In this document: one piece after another, positions 34,832 through 46,300 of the stretch | How the letters are laid out: each line of letters begins with the position of its first letter | How positions within the stretch are numbered: the stretch's first letter is position 1 | Origin: Molossus alvarezi | Lineage: Eukaryota > Chordata > Mammalia > Chiroptera > Molossidae | DNA: 64,000 nucleotides | Assembly (NCBI GenBank): GCA_037176705.1 | Contig: CM073886.1 | Span: 12,174,501-12,238,500 of the forward strand | Direction of reading: 5' to 3' | Notes under the pieces: generated by a model | Told to the model about the DNA's origin: nothing | The model's database searches: none | What the model saw: only the letters and a program-made list of their open reading frames with translations | Position numbers and translations under genes: made by a program

Positions 34832-36712
34832 CGGGTCTGGGCCCGGAGCGGGTCTGCCTTGGACCCGAAGGTAGTGTGTGGGCTCTTGACTTTGTGTAGG
34901 AAAGATGTCACAACACTAGCCCAGGTGACTTTGAGAGGATGTTTATTAAAGCTGAGGACAGTGAAACAAGGAAGGGCTTAAGGTAGAAGAAGCAACAGGA
35001 GAGAGCAGAAAAGTCAGAGAAGGAGCCTTGGGGCCAGGTTCAGGGGGTTAGCCCAGCTCAAGCTGCCACTGCCCGCTGCTCCCCTGGTTGCAAGTCTCAT
35101 GGGGACCCTTAGAAAAAGAGCAGGATACAAGGCGTGAGTGTGCTCTAGCGAGAGCGCTCCACATGTCCTTTGTCATGAGGCTTGTTATCTTTCTTTGGCC
35201 TGGCAATCCTAGGGGAGGTCTCAGGGGAGGGTCTTAGCAGAATACTCATTAGCTTTTCAGGTGTGTCCTTTAATATGTTGATTCATCAAAATATGCCTAT
35301 AGAGGGTCAGGGGTTATTTTCTGGTTAGTTTCTTTTTCTTTTTTTTATTTTAATTGTTGAGAGTATTACAGATGTCTCCTTTTTTCCCTGCATTGCCCCC
35401 TCCACCCTGCCCCAGCCCTTTACCACCCTATTGTCTGTGTCCATGGGCAACGCATACATGCATATAAGTTCTTTGGTTAAACACTTCCTGCCCCACCCCC
35501 TGTACTCCCTTTCCCTCTGAGGTGTTGCAGCCTCTTTCATGTTTCCATGCCTCTGGTTCTATTTCATTCATGAGTTTATTTTGTTCATTAGAGTTTACAT
35601 ATAAGTGAGATCATGTGATATTTGTCTTTCTCTGACTGGCTTATTTCACTTAGCATAATAGTCTCCAGGTCCCTCCATGCTGTCTCAACAGGCAATAGAT
35701 CCTTCTTTTTTACAGCTGCATAGTACTCCATTGTGTAAATATACCACAGCTTTTTTTATCTACTCATCTACTGATGGACACTCAAGCTGTTTTCAGATCT
35801 TAGCTATTGTATATAACCCTGCTATAAACATATGGTTGCATATATTCTTTCTGGTTGGTGTTTCGGGATTCTTAGGATATATTCCTCGAAGTGGGAGCAC
35901 AGAGTCAAACAGCAATTGCATTTTTAATTTTTTGAGGAAACATCATACTGTTTTCCATAGTGGCTGCACCGGTCTGCATTCCCACTAGCAGTGTACTAGA
36001 GTCCCCTTTTCTCCACATCCTCGCCAGCACTTGTTGTTTGATGATTTGTTGATGGCAGCAGCCATTCTGGCAGGTGTGAGGTGGTACCTCATAGTCATTT
36101 TAATTTGCATCTCTCTGACGATTAGTTATGATGAGCATTTTTTATGTCTCTTGGCCATTTGTATGTCCTCTTTGGAGAAGTGTTTATTCCGATCCTCTGC
36201 CCATTTTTAATTGGATTGTATGTCTTCCTTTTGTTGAGTTGTATGAGTACTTTATATATACTGAAAATTAACCCCTTATCTGATGTATCATTGGCAAATA
36301 TGTTCTCCCATTCAGTGGGTTTCTTTTCATTTTGATGCTGGTTTCTTTTGCCATGCAGAAGCTTTTTAGTTTGATGTAGTCCCACTTGTTTATTTTTCCT
36401 TTGTTTCTCTTACCTTAGACAATGTATCTGTGAAAATTCTGCTGCGTGTAATGTCTGGTTAGTTTCATTTTTACAGAACGTCATCAAGAACACCATCGAA
36501 GAAGGAGCAGGACCCAGGTTATTCTGTCCCGGGATGGTCTGGAATGTGCAAAGCATTTGCTCCTTAGTGTCCTTGGTTAGGGAAGATAAAACCTTGTGAT
36601 TCATTAGCCGGCTGTAAATTGCTCCAATTGTTTGGCCTTGTTTAATTATTTTGTCTCAATTTCCCTAATTCCACTTGTCGAAGAATTTCCCTAGCTTCTT
36701 GCTATCCTGCCA
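34832..36712 (-). mobile_element. Solo LTR, family 1 copy B, split by an L1
   Basis: Same family as 7,141-7,918 (shared segments include ggttattttctggt and gattcattagccggctgtaaat). It starts near TGGCATCAG and ends ATCCTGCCA, with L1 sequence on both sides. An L1 3' end is inserted at 35,333-36,453. Minus orientation is inferred from a reverse AATAAA (tttattaaagc area). Confidence 0.68.
35333..36453 (-). mobile_element. 5'-truncated L1 inside a solo LTR
   Basis: Minus-strand L1 3' end (ORF2 C-terminus plus G-rich 3' UTR and A tail). It is flanked by a perfect 13-base duplication tctggttagtttc at 35,320-35,332 and 36,454-36,466, the standard mark of target-primed reverse transcription. Confidence 0.85.
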
Positions 36713-36797
36713 CAATAGTGAAAAGGTGGAAACAATCCAATGTCATCAACAGATGAATGAATAAACAAATGTGGTATAACCATACAACAGAATATGA

Positions 36798-37156
36798 CAG
36801 GGTGATGCAAAAGTAGGCTGACAGCTCGGCCAGTGTGGCTCAGTGGTTGAGCGTCAACCCATGCACCAAGAGGTCGCACACAGGTTTGATTCCTGGTCAG
36901 GGCACATGCCCAGGTTGTGGGCCCGATCCCCAGTGGGGGGCATGCAGGAGGTGGCCAATCGATGTTTTCTCTCATCGATGTTTCTATCTCTTTCTCCCTC
37001 TCCCTTCCTCTCTCTCTAAAATTCAATAAAAAATAAAATTTTTAAGTAGGTTTACAGTTGTGAATACAAAAAAGCCCGAGTTTCTTATATTCTTACTTAT
37101 TAATTATTGTAGTGTTTTCCATATGAACAACTATAAACCTACTTTTCCCCATCCTG
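36798..37156. mobile_element. Mariner-type MITE containing a Ves SINE
   Basis: Terminal inverted repeats cagggtgatgcaaaagtagg and its near-complement (aacctacttttccccatcctg) of about 28 bases. Internal length is about 125 bases once the Ves at 36,825-37,043 is removed. It sits within L1 sequence at a TA. No transposase. Confidence 0.75.
36825..37043 (+). mobile_element. Ves SINE, type B, inside a MITE
   Basis: Duplication aagtaggctgacag/aagtaggtttacag is MITE sequence. Confidence 0.92.
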
Positions 37157-37884
37157 TATTCAGCCATGAAAAGAAGTGAGGTGCCAATACTTCAATGCGA
37201 GTAAACCTCGAAAACATTGCACTAAGGCAAAGATGTTGACCACAGAGCATCACATGTATAATTCCATTCCTGTGCAACATCCCGAATAGGGCCCGAGGTA
37301 GCTCCGAGAGTGCCAGTGGTCAGGGTGGGGTGGAAGGGGAAGTGACCGCTTTGGGGCAGGGGATCTCCTTTTGGAGTGACAGAAATGCTTTAGAACTTGA
37401 TAGAGGCGATGTTGTATTATGCATGTACTAAATGTCACTGCATTTTGGAGAGTTGGGTTTGCATTATGGGAATTGTATCTCCTTGAGAAACAAAGAATAA
37501 GGAAACCATCCATGGCTGTCCTCTTCCCTCGCTGCTCTCAGCCCATCACAGAGTCCAGAGGCCACGCTGTCCACTCGGCTCCTCAACCCCAAGCAGTGTC
37601 CGAATTCCCTTCCCAGGCCCCCTTCCCTCCGACTCCTTCACAGACGGCCCGCCATCGGCAACCCCCGCAGGGCTCACAGGTCTGGAACAGGCTCTGCTCT
37701 CCGAGGGCTGTCTCATCTCCGTAAGGGGATTCGTCTCATCTCCATAAGGGGGATTCGTGTTTTCTGAGCACCACAGTGTGCTGGCATCTTGCTCAGGTGA
37801 ACTCACAGCAACTCCATGAAGCCTTGTTGGTCCCAGCTACTAAGGGGCAGGTGTGCCTCACCTCCAGTCAGTCAAACAGCCTCT

Positions 37885-38147
37885 CTGGACTGCAGGCCAA
37901 CTCTCTACCCGCTGAGCCAAACCAGCCTGGGCAAAACTTTTTTTTTTAATTGATTTTAGAGAGAGAGGAAGGGAGAGGGAGAGAGAAATAGAAACATGGA
38001 TAAGAGAGAACATCGACTGGCCGCCTCCTACATGCCCCCCACTGGAGATAGGGTCCACAACCTGGGCATGTGTCCTGGCCGGGAATCCAACCAGTGACCT
38101 CTTGGTGCGTGGGTCGATGCTCAACCGCTGAGCCACGCCGGCCAGGC
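37885..38147 (-). mobile_element. Dimeric Ves: type B copy joined to a type A head
   Basis: On the minus strand a full type B Ves with A tail is followed directly by 48 bases of a type A head (gcccaggctggtttggctca...cagtccag). A single duplication caaacagcctct encloses both, so they were inserted together. Confidence 0.82.
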
Positions 38148-38688
38148 CAAACAGCCTCTAAATGGCTTCACACCCAAGTTCCAGCCCAGGGTCAGGTCTC
38201 CAGTGCTACCGAGAGAACATGGAGTCAAACGAACGCCGCCCCTGGCCACGGGTCCCAGCGGTGGGGGTCACTGTCCAATCATGCCGGTGGCCAAGGTCCC
38301 ACGCGAAGCTGCCTGAAGCATGTGATGCTGTTATAAATACACCAGCCTGGGGCTCTCCAGGGGCTGGCTCCAGGAAGTGGATTCACAATGGTATTTTTAT
38401 ACGTGGTTAGAGCCCAGCCGAGGATGCCTGCGCCTCACTTCCGCCCACCCCACTCTCGCTCTCTGGATACTAAAGATACATCTGGGGTCCTGTTTTGTCC
38501 CCGTTGACCAGGATCCGGCTCACTGAGGCTTCCCACAAAACCTCGGGGCTCCACAGGCACAGAGGAGAGAGGGATGCCCGTCTGAGCCAGAAGGGGTCTT
38601 TTCCCTTGGGCTAGAGTGCTTTTCCTCTGCCCAGGCCACAGGGGACACTGGAGATATGTTCAGCACCCAGAGAGAGACAGGCTTCTAT

Positions 38689-38694
38689 TTTATT
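38689..38694 (-). terminator. Candidate IL9R polyadenylation signal
   Basis: AATAAA on the minus strand, about 1.17 kb past the stop. It is the first good hexamer I noticed downstream. The intervening 3' UTR would include an MLT1-like LTR at 38.9-39.2 kb. Unproven. Confidence 0.22.
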
Positions 38695-38904
38695 CTACGT
38701 CTGAAACTTCAGCACCTCCATCCAGCTCCAGAAAAGTTTCGTCCCAGCCCACCTGGCAGAGGATCCCAGCGGCAGCCCCAAGCCCAGCAGCCGGGTGGAA
38801 CGGGTCTTCCGGAGGCACCCGGAGAGAGGGACAAGGTGCCCTGGGAGGGGCACAGTGCCTTGAGCCGGCAGGGAGGTGGCTGTCCCTGACAGAGGCAGGG
38901 ACAC

Positions 38905-39235
38905 TGTTCCGGGTTGAATTGTGTTCCCCCAAAATTCATATGTTGAAGTAATAATTCTCAGTACCTGTGAATGTGGCCTCTTTAGGCAACCAAGTCAAGA
39001 TGAAGCCATTGGGATCAGCCTGGTCCACTATGACTGTGTTGCTCTAAAAGGGGGATTTGGACGGACACACCCACGAGGAAAACACCCTGTGAGACTGGAC
39101 CCATGCTGTCCCAAGCCCAGCCTCTGGCAGAGGCTGAGGGAGCTCTGAAATGCATCTTCCCTAGTGTCCTCATGGCCCTCTGACACCTAGACTTCAGGCT
39201 TCCAGTCTCCAGAACTATGATTTGGCCACAGGGCT
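38905..39235 (+). mobile_element. MLT1-like LTR downstream of IL9R
   Basis: Contains gaattgtgttcccccaaaat, tcatatgttgaagt and a late ccagtctccagaactatga, typical of MaLR LTRs. It would lie in the IL9R 3' UTR if the poly(A) site at 38.69 kb is used. Confidence 0.5.
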
Positions 39236-39860
39236 CAGCCTCATGGGACCCATGACAGGGTGAGGACAAGGAGGGGAAGGAGTTGGCCTCAGCTGGAGCC
39301 ACTGCTATTCCAAGAGTCCAGAAAGCCCAGGAAGGGTGAGACCCCCCACCCTCACCTCCGTCTGGCCCCCTCTCCCAGCATCAGCAGTTCGGAGCAGCGA
39401 CTCTGTGCCTTTTCATCTCAGCAGGAGAGCCACCTCCGGAAGGCACTCAGCCTGGCCACCGCATCTCACCTGTGTCCACCACGCCCAGGCTGGCCCTTTA
39501 AGGGGTGAGAGCAGAACCCTGTGGGAACAGCCTCCTCTCAGAGGAGCCTGGGATCCAGGAGAAAGCAGGGAGGGCAGGGGGGAGGGGTGCTGGTTGGCAG
39601 GATGCTGAGTGCAGAGGCCCCTTCCCACGGGTGCTGTGGAGAGAGGAAGGAGGAGGGGCCTCCATCCAGACAGGGTGTCTGACTCCTGCACAAGTGGCCT
39701 GCTGCCCGAGGCCCGGTACCAGTCAAGGGTCAGCTCCAGAGACTTTAGTCCATTTTCCCCAGAGTGGACATGATGCAGCTGGCCAAGTCAAGGTTCTGGA
39801 ACTTTCAGGACTGAGCCCACTGTCCGCTGAGGATAGGAGGGCAGAAAACGCCCAAGGTCC

Positions 39861-40352
39861 TCATGCAGCCTGTTCACCAGGGTCTCGCCTCTGACTGTGA
39901 CTGGCTCCCATATAGTTATCTCCTTGCCTGGCCTCCAGGCTCTGCTGGTCACAGAAAATGCCATAGACCAAGGCCTGGATGGGCCCAGAACTCTGTATGC
40001 TTCCCAGGAAAGGAGAGGGGTCGCACCCCCCATAGCAGCTCAGGGCACAGTAGTCACTGCTACTGCCTTCTGACTGCGGGGCAGCCGGCCTGCGGGGGCT
40101 CGCAGGGACCCACTCCTCTTGCGGCAGGTAGGCAGGCGGGGGCCCTGCCCACTCCAGGGCTGTTGGCAACACATCCGCTGGAAGTCCTGTGCCAGTACTC
40201 TCGTCCTCCGGGCCCACAAATGGCCAGGGGGCCACCAGGTCATAGGTAAGCAACGAAATGGCATCCCGAACACTGGACTCCGAGGCTGCTTGTGCGGTAC
40301 CAACACAGTCCTGGTTCAGCTGAACACCGGCTCTGTGGGTCCCGGTCCAGGT
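39861..40352 (-). other. IL9R: IL9R exon 9: cytoplasmic tail and stop
   Basis: The acceptor is ctctgttccag at 40,353. The exon encodes TWTGTHRAGVQLNQDC, then YLPQEEW (STAT-docking tyrosine), SEGSSSDYCALSCYGG and IQSSGPIQALVYGI, and stops with TGA at 39,863-39,861. The long serine run of the human tail is reduced to about three serines. After SHSQRRDPG the reading ends in EQAA, whereas the conserved-looking LHEDL occurs one base out of frame just beyond. Confidence 0.9.
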
Positions 40353-43300
40353 CTGGAACAGAGCATGGGGATCGGGCAGCATGTTCAGTACTCACTCTGG
40401 AAGCAGCCTCCTCCTCCAGGAAGCTCTCCTGACACCCAGACCCAGAGGCCACACCTGTGCCCAGAAGGTTCTGTGGTCCCCCCAAGCGCCAGCCCAGCCT
40501 CAGCACGGGACCCCGAGTCCCTTCAGGCCCCTCACCTCTCTCCCAGCACAGGGCCTGGTGCTCACAGCCCCTGAACAGACACAGAGGTGACAGGTGCGGG
40601 GACGGAGCAAACCTGTGACTGCTGCTCCAGCACTTGCAGCAGCTACAGCGCTCACCCGACCCACTCACCCTCGCACACACCGAGGACTGGAGGTGCCCGT
40701 GGGCCTGGAGCCTGTGGGTTGAGGCAGGCAGACCTGGACACTTTGGGGGGCCACAGGAGGCCCCCGCCTCCAAAAGAAAGCTGTTCCCTGGGCGGGACCA
40801 GGAGTCCCCACCAAATGCACCTCGCACACCACATCCTCCATCACTGCTGGGCTCCTTGGACACAGACTATGGCTCCAGGCCACCCCTAGACAGGCGTCAC
40901 AGTTCCCCAGAGAAGGGGCTGGGTACCTGCGACCCAGGGACAATCAAAACCTTTGTCCCACTCAGCCTTTGTCCTCAGCGCCTCTGGGATCGGGTCACAT
41001 CCACTGCCTTGGGGAAAGGGGTGGACCCCACCAAGGACAAAGTGCTAGCTTTGAGCTTCAAATGATACTTTTGGACAATTTTGAAAACCAGGCTCCTGGC
41101 GAGAGAGAAAGGGCTGGGCAGGAGGGGAGGCCGCAGGAAGGGCGGCCAGGGGAGCCCGGGGGCACTGCCTCCCGTCCTTGGGCCAAAGTGGGGGGCCGAG
41201 AGGGTGGAGAGCAGAGACCCCCGTGGGAGCCCCTCCTCCCCGGCCCTCCTGCCAGGGCAGCAGGAGAACCAGGCCTGCAGGGAGCGGAAGGTCTGCTGGA
41301 GGTCTGAGGCCGTGCTCCGCGTTGTTCTCCGCTTGCCTCCGTGGGAGCCCAGCGGGGTTCCACCAAGGGGGAAATGTACAGTCTCCTCGTCGGCCCAGGT
41401 GCCAGTGTGCTCCCCAGGTGACGGGAAGGGCCGGGCACTCCATGTGGCCACCAGAGCAGCAGCCCGGGGACCAGCGAGGGCCCCCAGGACAGCTCAGGCG
41501 CTAGAGACCCTCCCCGCAGGCAGACAGACACCTGGGGAGAGGGAGCGAGGCCCAGGCTGTAGCAGGTGCAGACAGCCCTGCCACGCGCCCCTTGAACTGA
41601 CCCTTTACCCCAAAGGGGCCGCTGCAAACCACAAGAGACAGATCATGTCATAAGAAGTTTCCATATTTCCCCATCAGCAGGGAATTAGAGACACCAGAAC
41701 AAAAAGAAATGGGCAATAGAAAATAAAGCTAATTTTTTTTTTTTGCCCATTTGAGACACAGTGTGTAAATTTAAACCCACTATATATACCAAAAAAGCTC
41801 AAAGCACTGAGTAGGCCCCGGGCTCACCCCAGCCCTCCCCAGAGCCCACATCCTGCGCGCCGACCTCGGCCGGTCCCCGCACCTGGAAGTTCCCGCGGTG
41901 CGCGCTGTAGAGCGGCTGGAAGAAGGCCGCCGGCGTCGGCACGTGCTGGTGAAAGGTCCTCTTCACCCTGAGGCCGGGAGGCAGAGCCCACTCAGCAGGG
42001 ACTCCTCCAGGAGCCAGGTCCCTGCAGGAACTTCGCTCCCTCCAGCCGGCAGGGGGCAGCTCCGCCGCACCGCCGCCTGCTCGCGCCCCTCCCTCATCCG
42101 TCCGCACCGGCTCCCAGGGAGAGACCCAACACCTGGCGCTCTGTGGCCTCCCTGGCTAAGGACCCCATAGAACTGGTTTATACCAAGACATGCGTCCTCT
42201 ACAGGGTGTTGTGATGGTGAGTTCAGGGGTGGGGGTAACCAGCTGTGACCTCCAACCACAGAGGAGCCAGCACCTCCAAGAACCCCAACTGTGTCATTAG
42301 CAGGCAGATGGCAACCCGCTTCCCTCCCGACTTCTCTCTGAGCACCAGGTCTACCTGCCCTGGGCCCACTGGCCCTCCCACAAGGACGTGGCACGGGGCT
42401 CCAACCCAATAGGTCCAAGTCACCTTTACCGACCTCCCCTGGGGCCTGGAGTCTCCAGTTCTCCCCTCAGGGTGACACCGGGAGTCACTGGTGTCTCCTC
42501 CCCTCAGTTTCTCTTCCTAAGACCCTGGCAGTTTTCTCCACTTTGCTCTGTTTTCACTTCTCCCTCCAGCTCAAGCCACACTGCCTCTCTCTGGACACCA
42601 CCCCGGCCGCTCAGCGGATCCCCACCCCTGGACCTCAACAACCCGGTTTCAGAATATAAAGCAGCTCACACCACACACTGGTGAGCATGCTTCGGAGCTG
42701 TCCCTCCAGGACTGGCCCAGCACCCTCCTTTCCCTTCTCGGCCCCGCCCATCGGCCCCGCCCAGCACCCCTCTTCCTCACATTCACCCACCCCATTGCTC
42801 TCTTCATCCAACCTGTCGGCACCCAGCCAGGCTCCTGTGGGCCCCGGCCCGCGACGAGGCCCTCTACCCTCCCTTATAACCTGACAGAGGTGATGGCTCA
42901 TTTAAGGAGGGCCTGTGTCCATCTTGTTCTTGAGGCAGACTCCAGAACTGAGAATGGGGTCCTGTGCACACCAGGTACCCCAAACTGTATTTTCACAGAA
43001 TGTGTTAATGAGAGAGCAAACCACCAAGCACCTCTAGAGGCTGGAGACAAGGGCCTCAGGGGACTTGGCCTGGTGACTTTTGGATCCCTCCTCAGCAACT
43101 GCCCCACCCAGCCTGGCAACTTGGAAACTCCCCACTGGTCCAAGGCAGAGGCTTGAAAACCACACCCATCCAGGACCGACAGTGGAGAGGGGCGGGGCAC
43201 CGGCGGAGCAGTCCCTGGTTTGGCCCTCAGAGCCCCACCTACCACACACATTGGCATATACACACATCCACATGCACACAAATACACACACACACACAAT

Positions 43301-46300
43301 ATCACATTCCCAGCCACACACATGCCCTTGGTTACCGACCTGGGCGACAGCTTGAAGAGGAGGTAGGTCAGGCTGGTGAGCAGGAGAAAGATAAACACAG
43401 CAACAAGGGTGCTGTTGGGCTGCCTCAAAGTTGACATCTGGGGGTCTGAGAGCAGAAAGGGCCCAGAGCTGTGAGCAGCCTGGGCACCAGGGTGTCCCTC
43501 CAAACCCCACGGCCAACACACCCCTGGCCTACGAGCCTTGGGGGGTGCAGCATGCCTGCTCAAGCACCGGGGTGCATCGTGCGCCCCTGGGTTTCACCAT
43601 CTGCACTGCCGTCAGGGTGGGTGAACCTTCCCAGCACTTCTGAGCACAGGGCCGAGCAGCCCTCCCTGAGGCCTCGGGTGCAGCCTGGGCCAACTCACTC
43701 CCAGCCCTGGCCACTGACTTCCGGTGCCAGGGACCCCGTGCTGGGCAGGTGTTTGCTTCCTCCTCCCACCCCTCAGACCTCCAGGGCGGCGTGGTCATGG
43801 GGGCATGATGCCTCAGGGATGGGTCCCGGGAAGTAAAAGGCTGGGAGGGTGCAGCGAACAGGGGAGGAGATGCCCACGCAGACTCCCAGGGAGCAGCCTG
43901 GAGCCCACCTTGTCTGCGGGGGGAGGGGAAGCACACGGGCTGGCTCCACTCGCTCCAGTGGCCCTCATAGCGCTCCTCCTCCGCCATCTCGTCCTCCAGG
44001 GCGGCCATCTGGACACGCAGCCTGGCCTCATAGGTGGAATCAGGGTTCAGTTCCACAGCTTCAAGGATAAGCCAGGTCACCCCAATAATGTGATCCTTGT
44101 GCTGGGCCCACTGTGGGTTGAGGACAATTAGCAGTTGCTGAGGGTAAGACGGGGTCCATCAGCCCTTGAGAATATACACATGCAAACAGAGGCACGCTCA
44201 CCACTCACACACACCATATACACATGGGCACACTTACACATGTGTGCAGGCACAGGTCCACAGGCACACGCCTAACCTACCTGCGTGCACACTCACACAC
44301 ACACACACACAAACAGGCTCACCACCCTCCCTACACACATATACATATGCACACTCTGTGAACACTCACATATGTAAACACACGTATTCATGCACACACA
44401 GTCAGGCACAGGCACACTCGCATACAGACATACCTGTGTGCACAAACACACGTGCATGCTTGTACACACATACTCCGGGCTCTGGTCACCTCCCCTTCTC
44501 ATAAATTCAAGTCAACATCTCCACGTGTGGAATGAAGAGTGGCCCTGGGCTGCTGCTCTCCGGAGAGGCAGAGGCCCGCCAGCCAAGCATTACCTCCCAA
44601 GCCTCTTCCTGCTTCTTGAAGGCCAGCTCATAGCTGAGCAGCGAAGCCAGTGGCTCCAGCACAGGATTGATGCCCCAGGTCAGGACGCAGGAGCCAGAGC
44701 TGACATTGCTCTGCAAGTCAGAGGGAGGGTCGAGCTTCACTGAAAAAGAACGAAGCCACAGAGAGCGTGTCTGCCAGCATGGCAGGCGGTCTGAAGGGTT
44801 CCTGGGGCCTCCCTGGGAGGCTGGTCCAAAGAAGCCCCAGGACAGCAGTGAGTTTTTCCAGCCCCTGCAGCCAGACCAGGTGACCCTCAAAGCTCTCCTT
44901 CCCTTTCCTTCATAAACTGCTGCTGTAGCCCCCCGCCCCCGCCCCCCCCCCCATCTCACTGGCTCCTTCCTGCTGTGACTGAAGGGCATTTCAAGTGACT
45001 CAAGCTGCAGCCCAGCTCCAACTTGGAGTCCTGCGTCTTTATTGTGCTTTAAAACCCAACCCCTCCAGCCACCAGGGCCTCCATCCTGGGCCCAGCCTCA
45101 CCCCAGCCCTGGATCTCTCTCTTCAGGGACACAGAGCCTTCACAGGCAGGGGCGTTACTGCAGGGCCCTGCTCCAAACCTGGCAGCCAAGATGTTTCCCA
45201 CCAAGGCGCCCACCCCAGGCCTCACCATGTCTCCGGGGCAGGTACTGGGCATCCACCAAGCTGACTTGCTCCTTTCCAGAGATGTAATGGTGCAAAGTGA
45301 TGGTGAAGTTGTCAGAAGGCTCGATGACCTCCTTGGGCGGCAGCACCACGGTGCACACGCTGGCCCGGAAGACACACCTATGCTTGCTGCCCGGCTCGTT
45401 GTTCCTAGAAGGGGTGTATGTCAGCACCAAGCAGCTGCTGCCCCAGCCGGCCCTGCTGCCATCATGGGGACCCGTCCTTACCCCTGCCTTCTGCCCAGGG
45501 GGGCCTGGCCCTGCAGCCTCACCTGGTGAAGAGGAGCCAGGGGCTGGGGCCCTGGCCCAGCTCTGGGGCAGACCAGTGGCAGTCGATCCTGAGAATGTTG
45601 TTGGTGAGGCAGGTGAGGGTTCCAGCCCCTAGCCCTGGGAACAGTGACCATTGGGAGCCCACAGTGGCTGCTTCAGGTCAGGGCTGGGGGAGGGGGAGGA
45701 CCTGGAAGCTGACACCTAACAGGGTAGTCGTCCCCAAGGAATGATAGAGGAGAATTCATCAAGGGCAGGGCTGGGAGCTACGGAGGGCGGAAGGCGTGGT
45801 GCATGGTGGGGCTGGAGTCCAGGCTGGTCCCCGGGGAACAGGTCCCAGCACAGTTCGGTCCAAGCCCTCCCCGAGGAGTTTGACAGAGGACAGCCCTGCC
45901 CTGAAGCACTCCCACCCCACCCCCACACCTCACACAGTCCACAGTGCCCTCACCTCCTCCTTCCCCTGACACCAAGACTCCCAAGCCGACCCAGACGCAG
46001 ACCAGGAGCCGGGTGCCCATCCCTCCGTCAGGGCCTCGCTCTCCAAGGTCCAACCTGCAAGGAATGGGGCTGCGGGGCTCTGTGGGAGGAGCACCCCAGG
46101 GGGTGCCACCCTGAGACCCTCCCTGTGAGGAGTGCTCCCCAGCAGAGTGGGTCACCACCTGCACTCGCAGTGTCTGGGAAAGAGGTTGGGCACCACTGTC
46201 TGAGCTGCACCAAAAACGACCGGGGCTCAGACGGATCAGCCGACCTGACCAAGTCCCGCAGCTACAGCAACAAGAGGGTCTCCTCGTGGGTTCTAGACTC

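Larger units (their letters stand above)
33660..37265 (+). mobile_element. L1 3' region with nested SINEs, LTR and MITE
   Basis: L1 ORF2 C-terminal/3' sequence in order at 33,660-33,781, 34,040-34,158, 34,414-34,831, 36,713-36,797 and 37,157-37,265. Inserts are two Ves SINEs, an LTR (with its own L1) and a mariner MITE (with its own Ves). Confidence 0.7.
37266..38904. other. No gene recognised apart from the dimeric SINE
   Basis: Moderately GC-rich flank downstream of IL9R. Open frames exist on both strands without conserved motifs. Confidence 0.3.

Noticed and set aside
40240..40863. Long open frame (207 codons) on the minus strand within IL9R intron 8
   Set aside because: GC-rich sequence with comparable open frames on both strands, no motifs, and it crosses the exon 9 acceptor.
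41058..41653. Overlapping open frames of about 190 codons on both strands
   Set aside because: Intron 8 of IL9R; low-complexity Pro/Gly/Arg-rich translations typical of GC-rich DNA.
44160..44480. Regularly spaced CA units as a CRISPR-like or satellite array
   Set aside because: Simple dinucleotide-rich sequence without unique spacers, in a mammalian intron.
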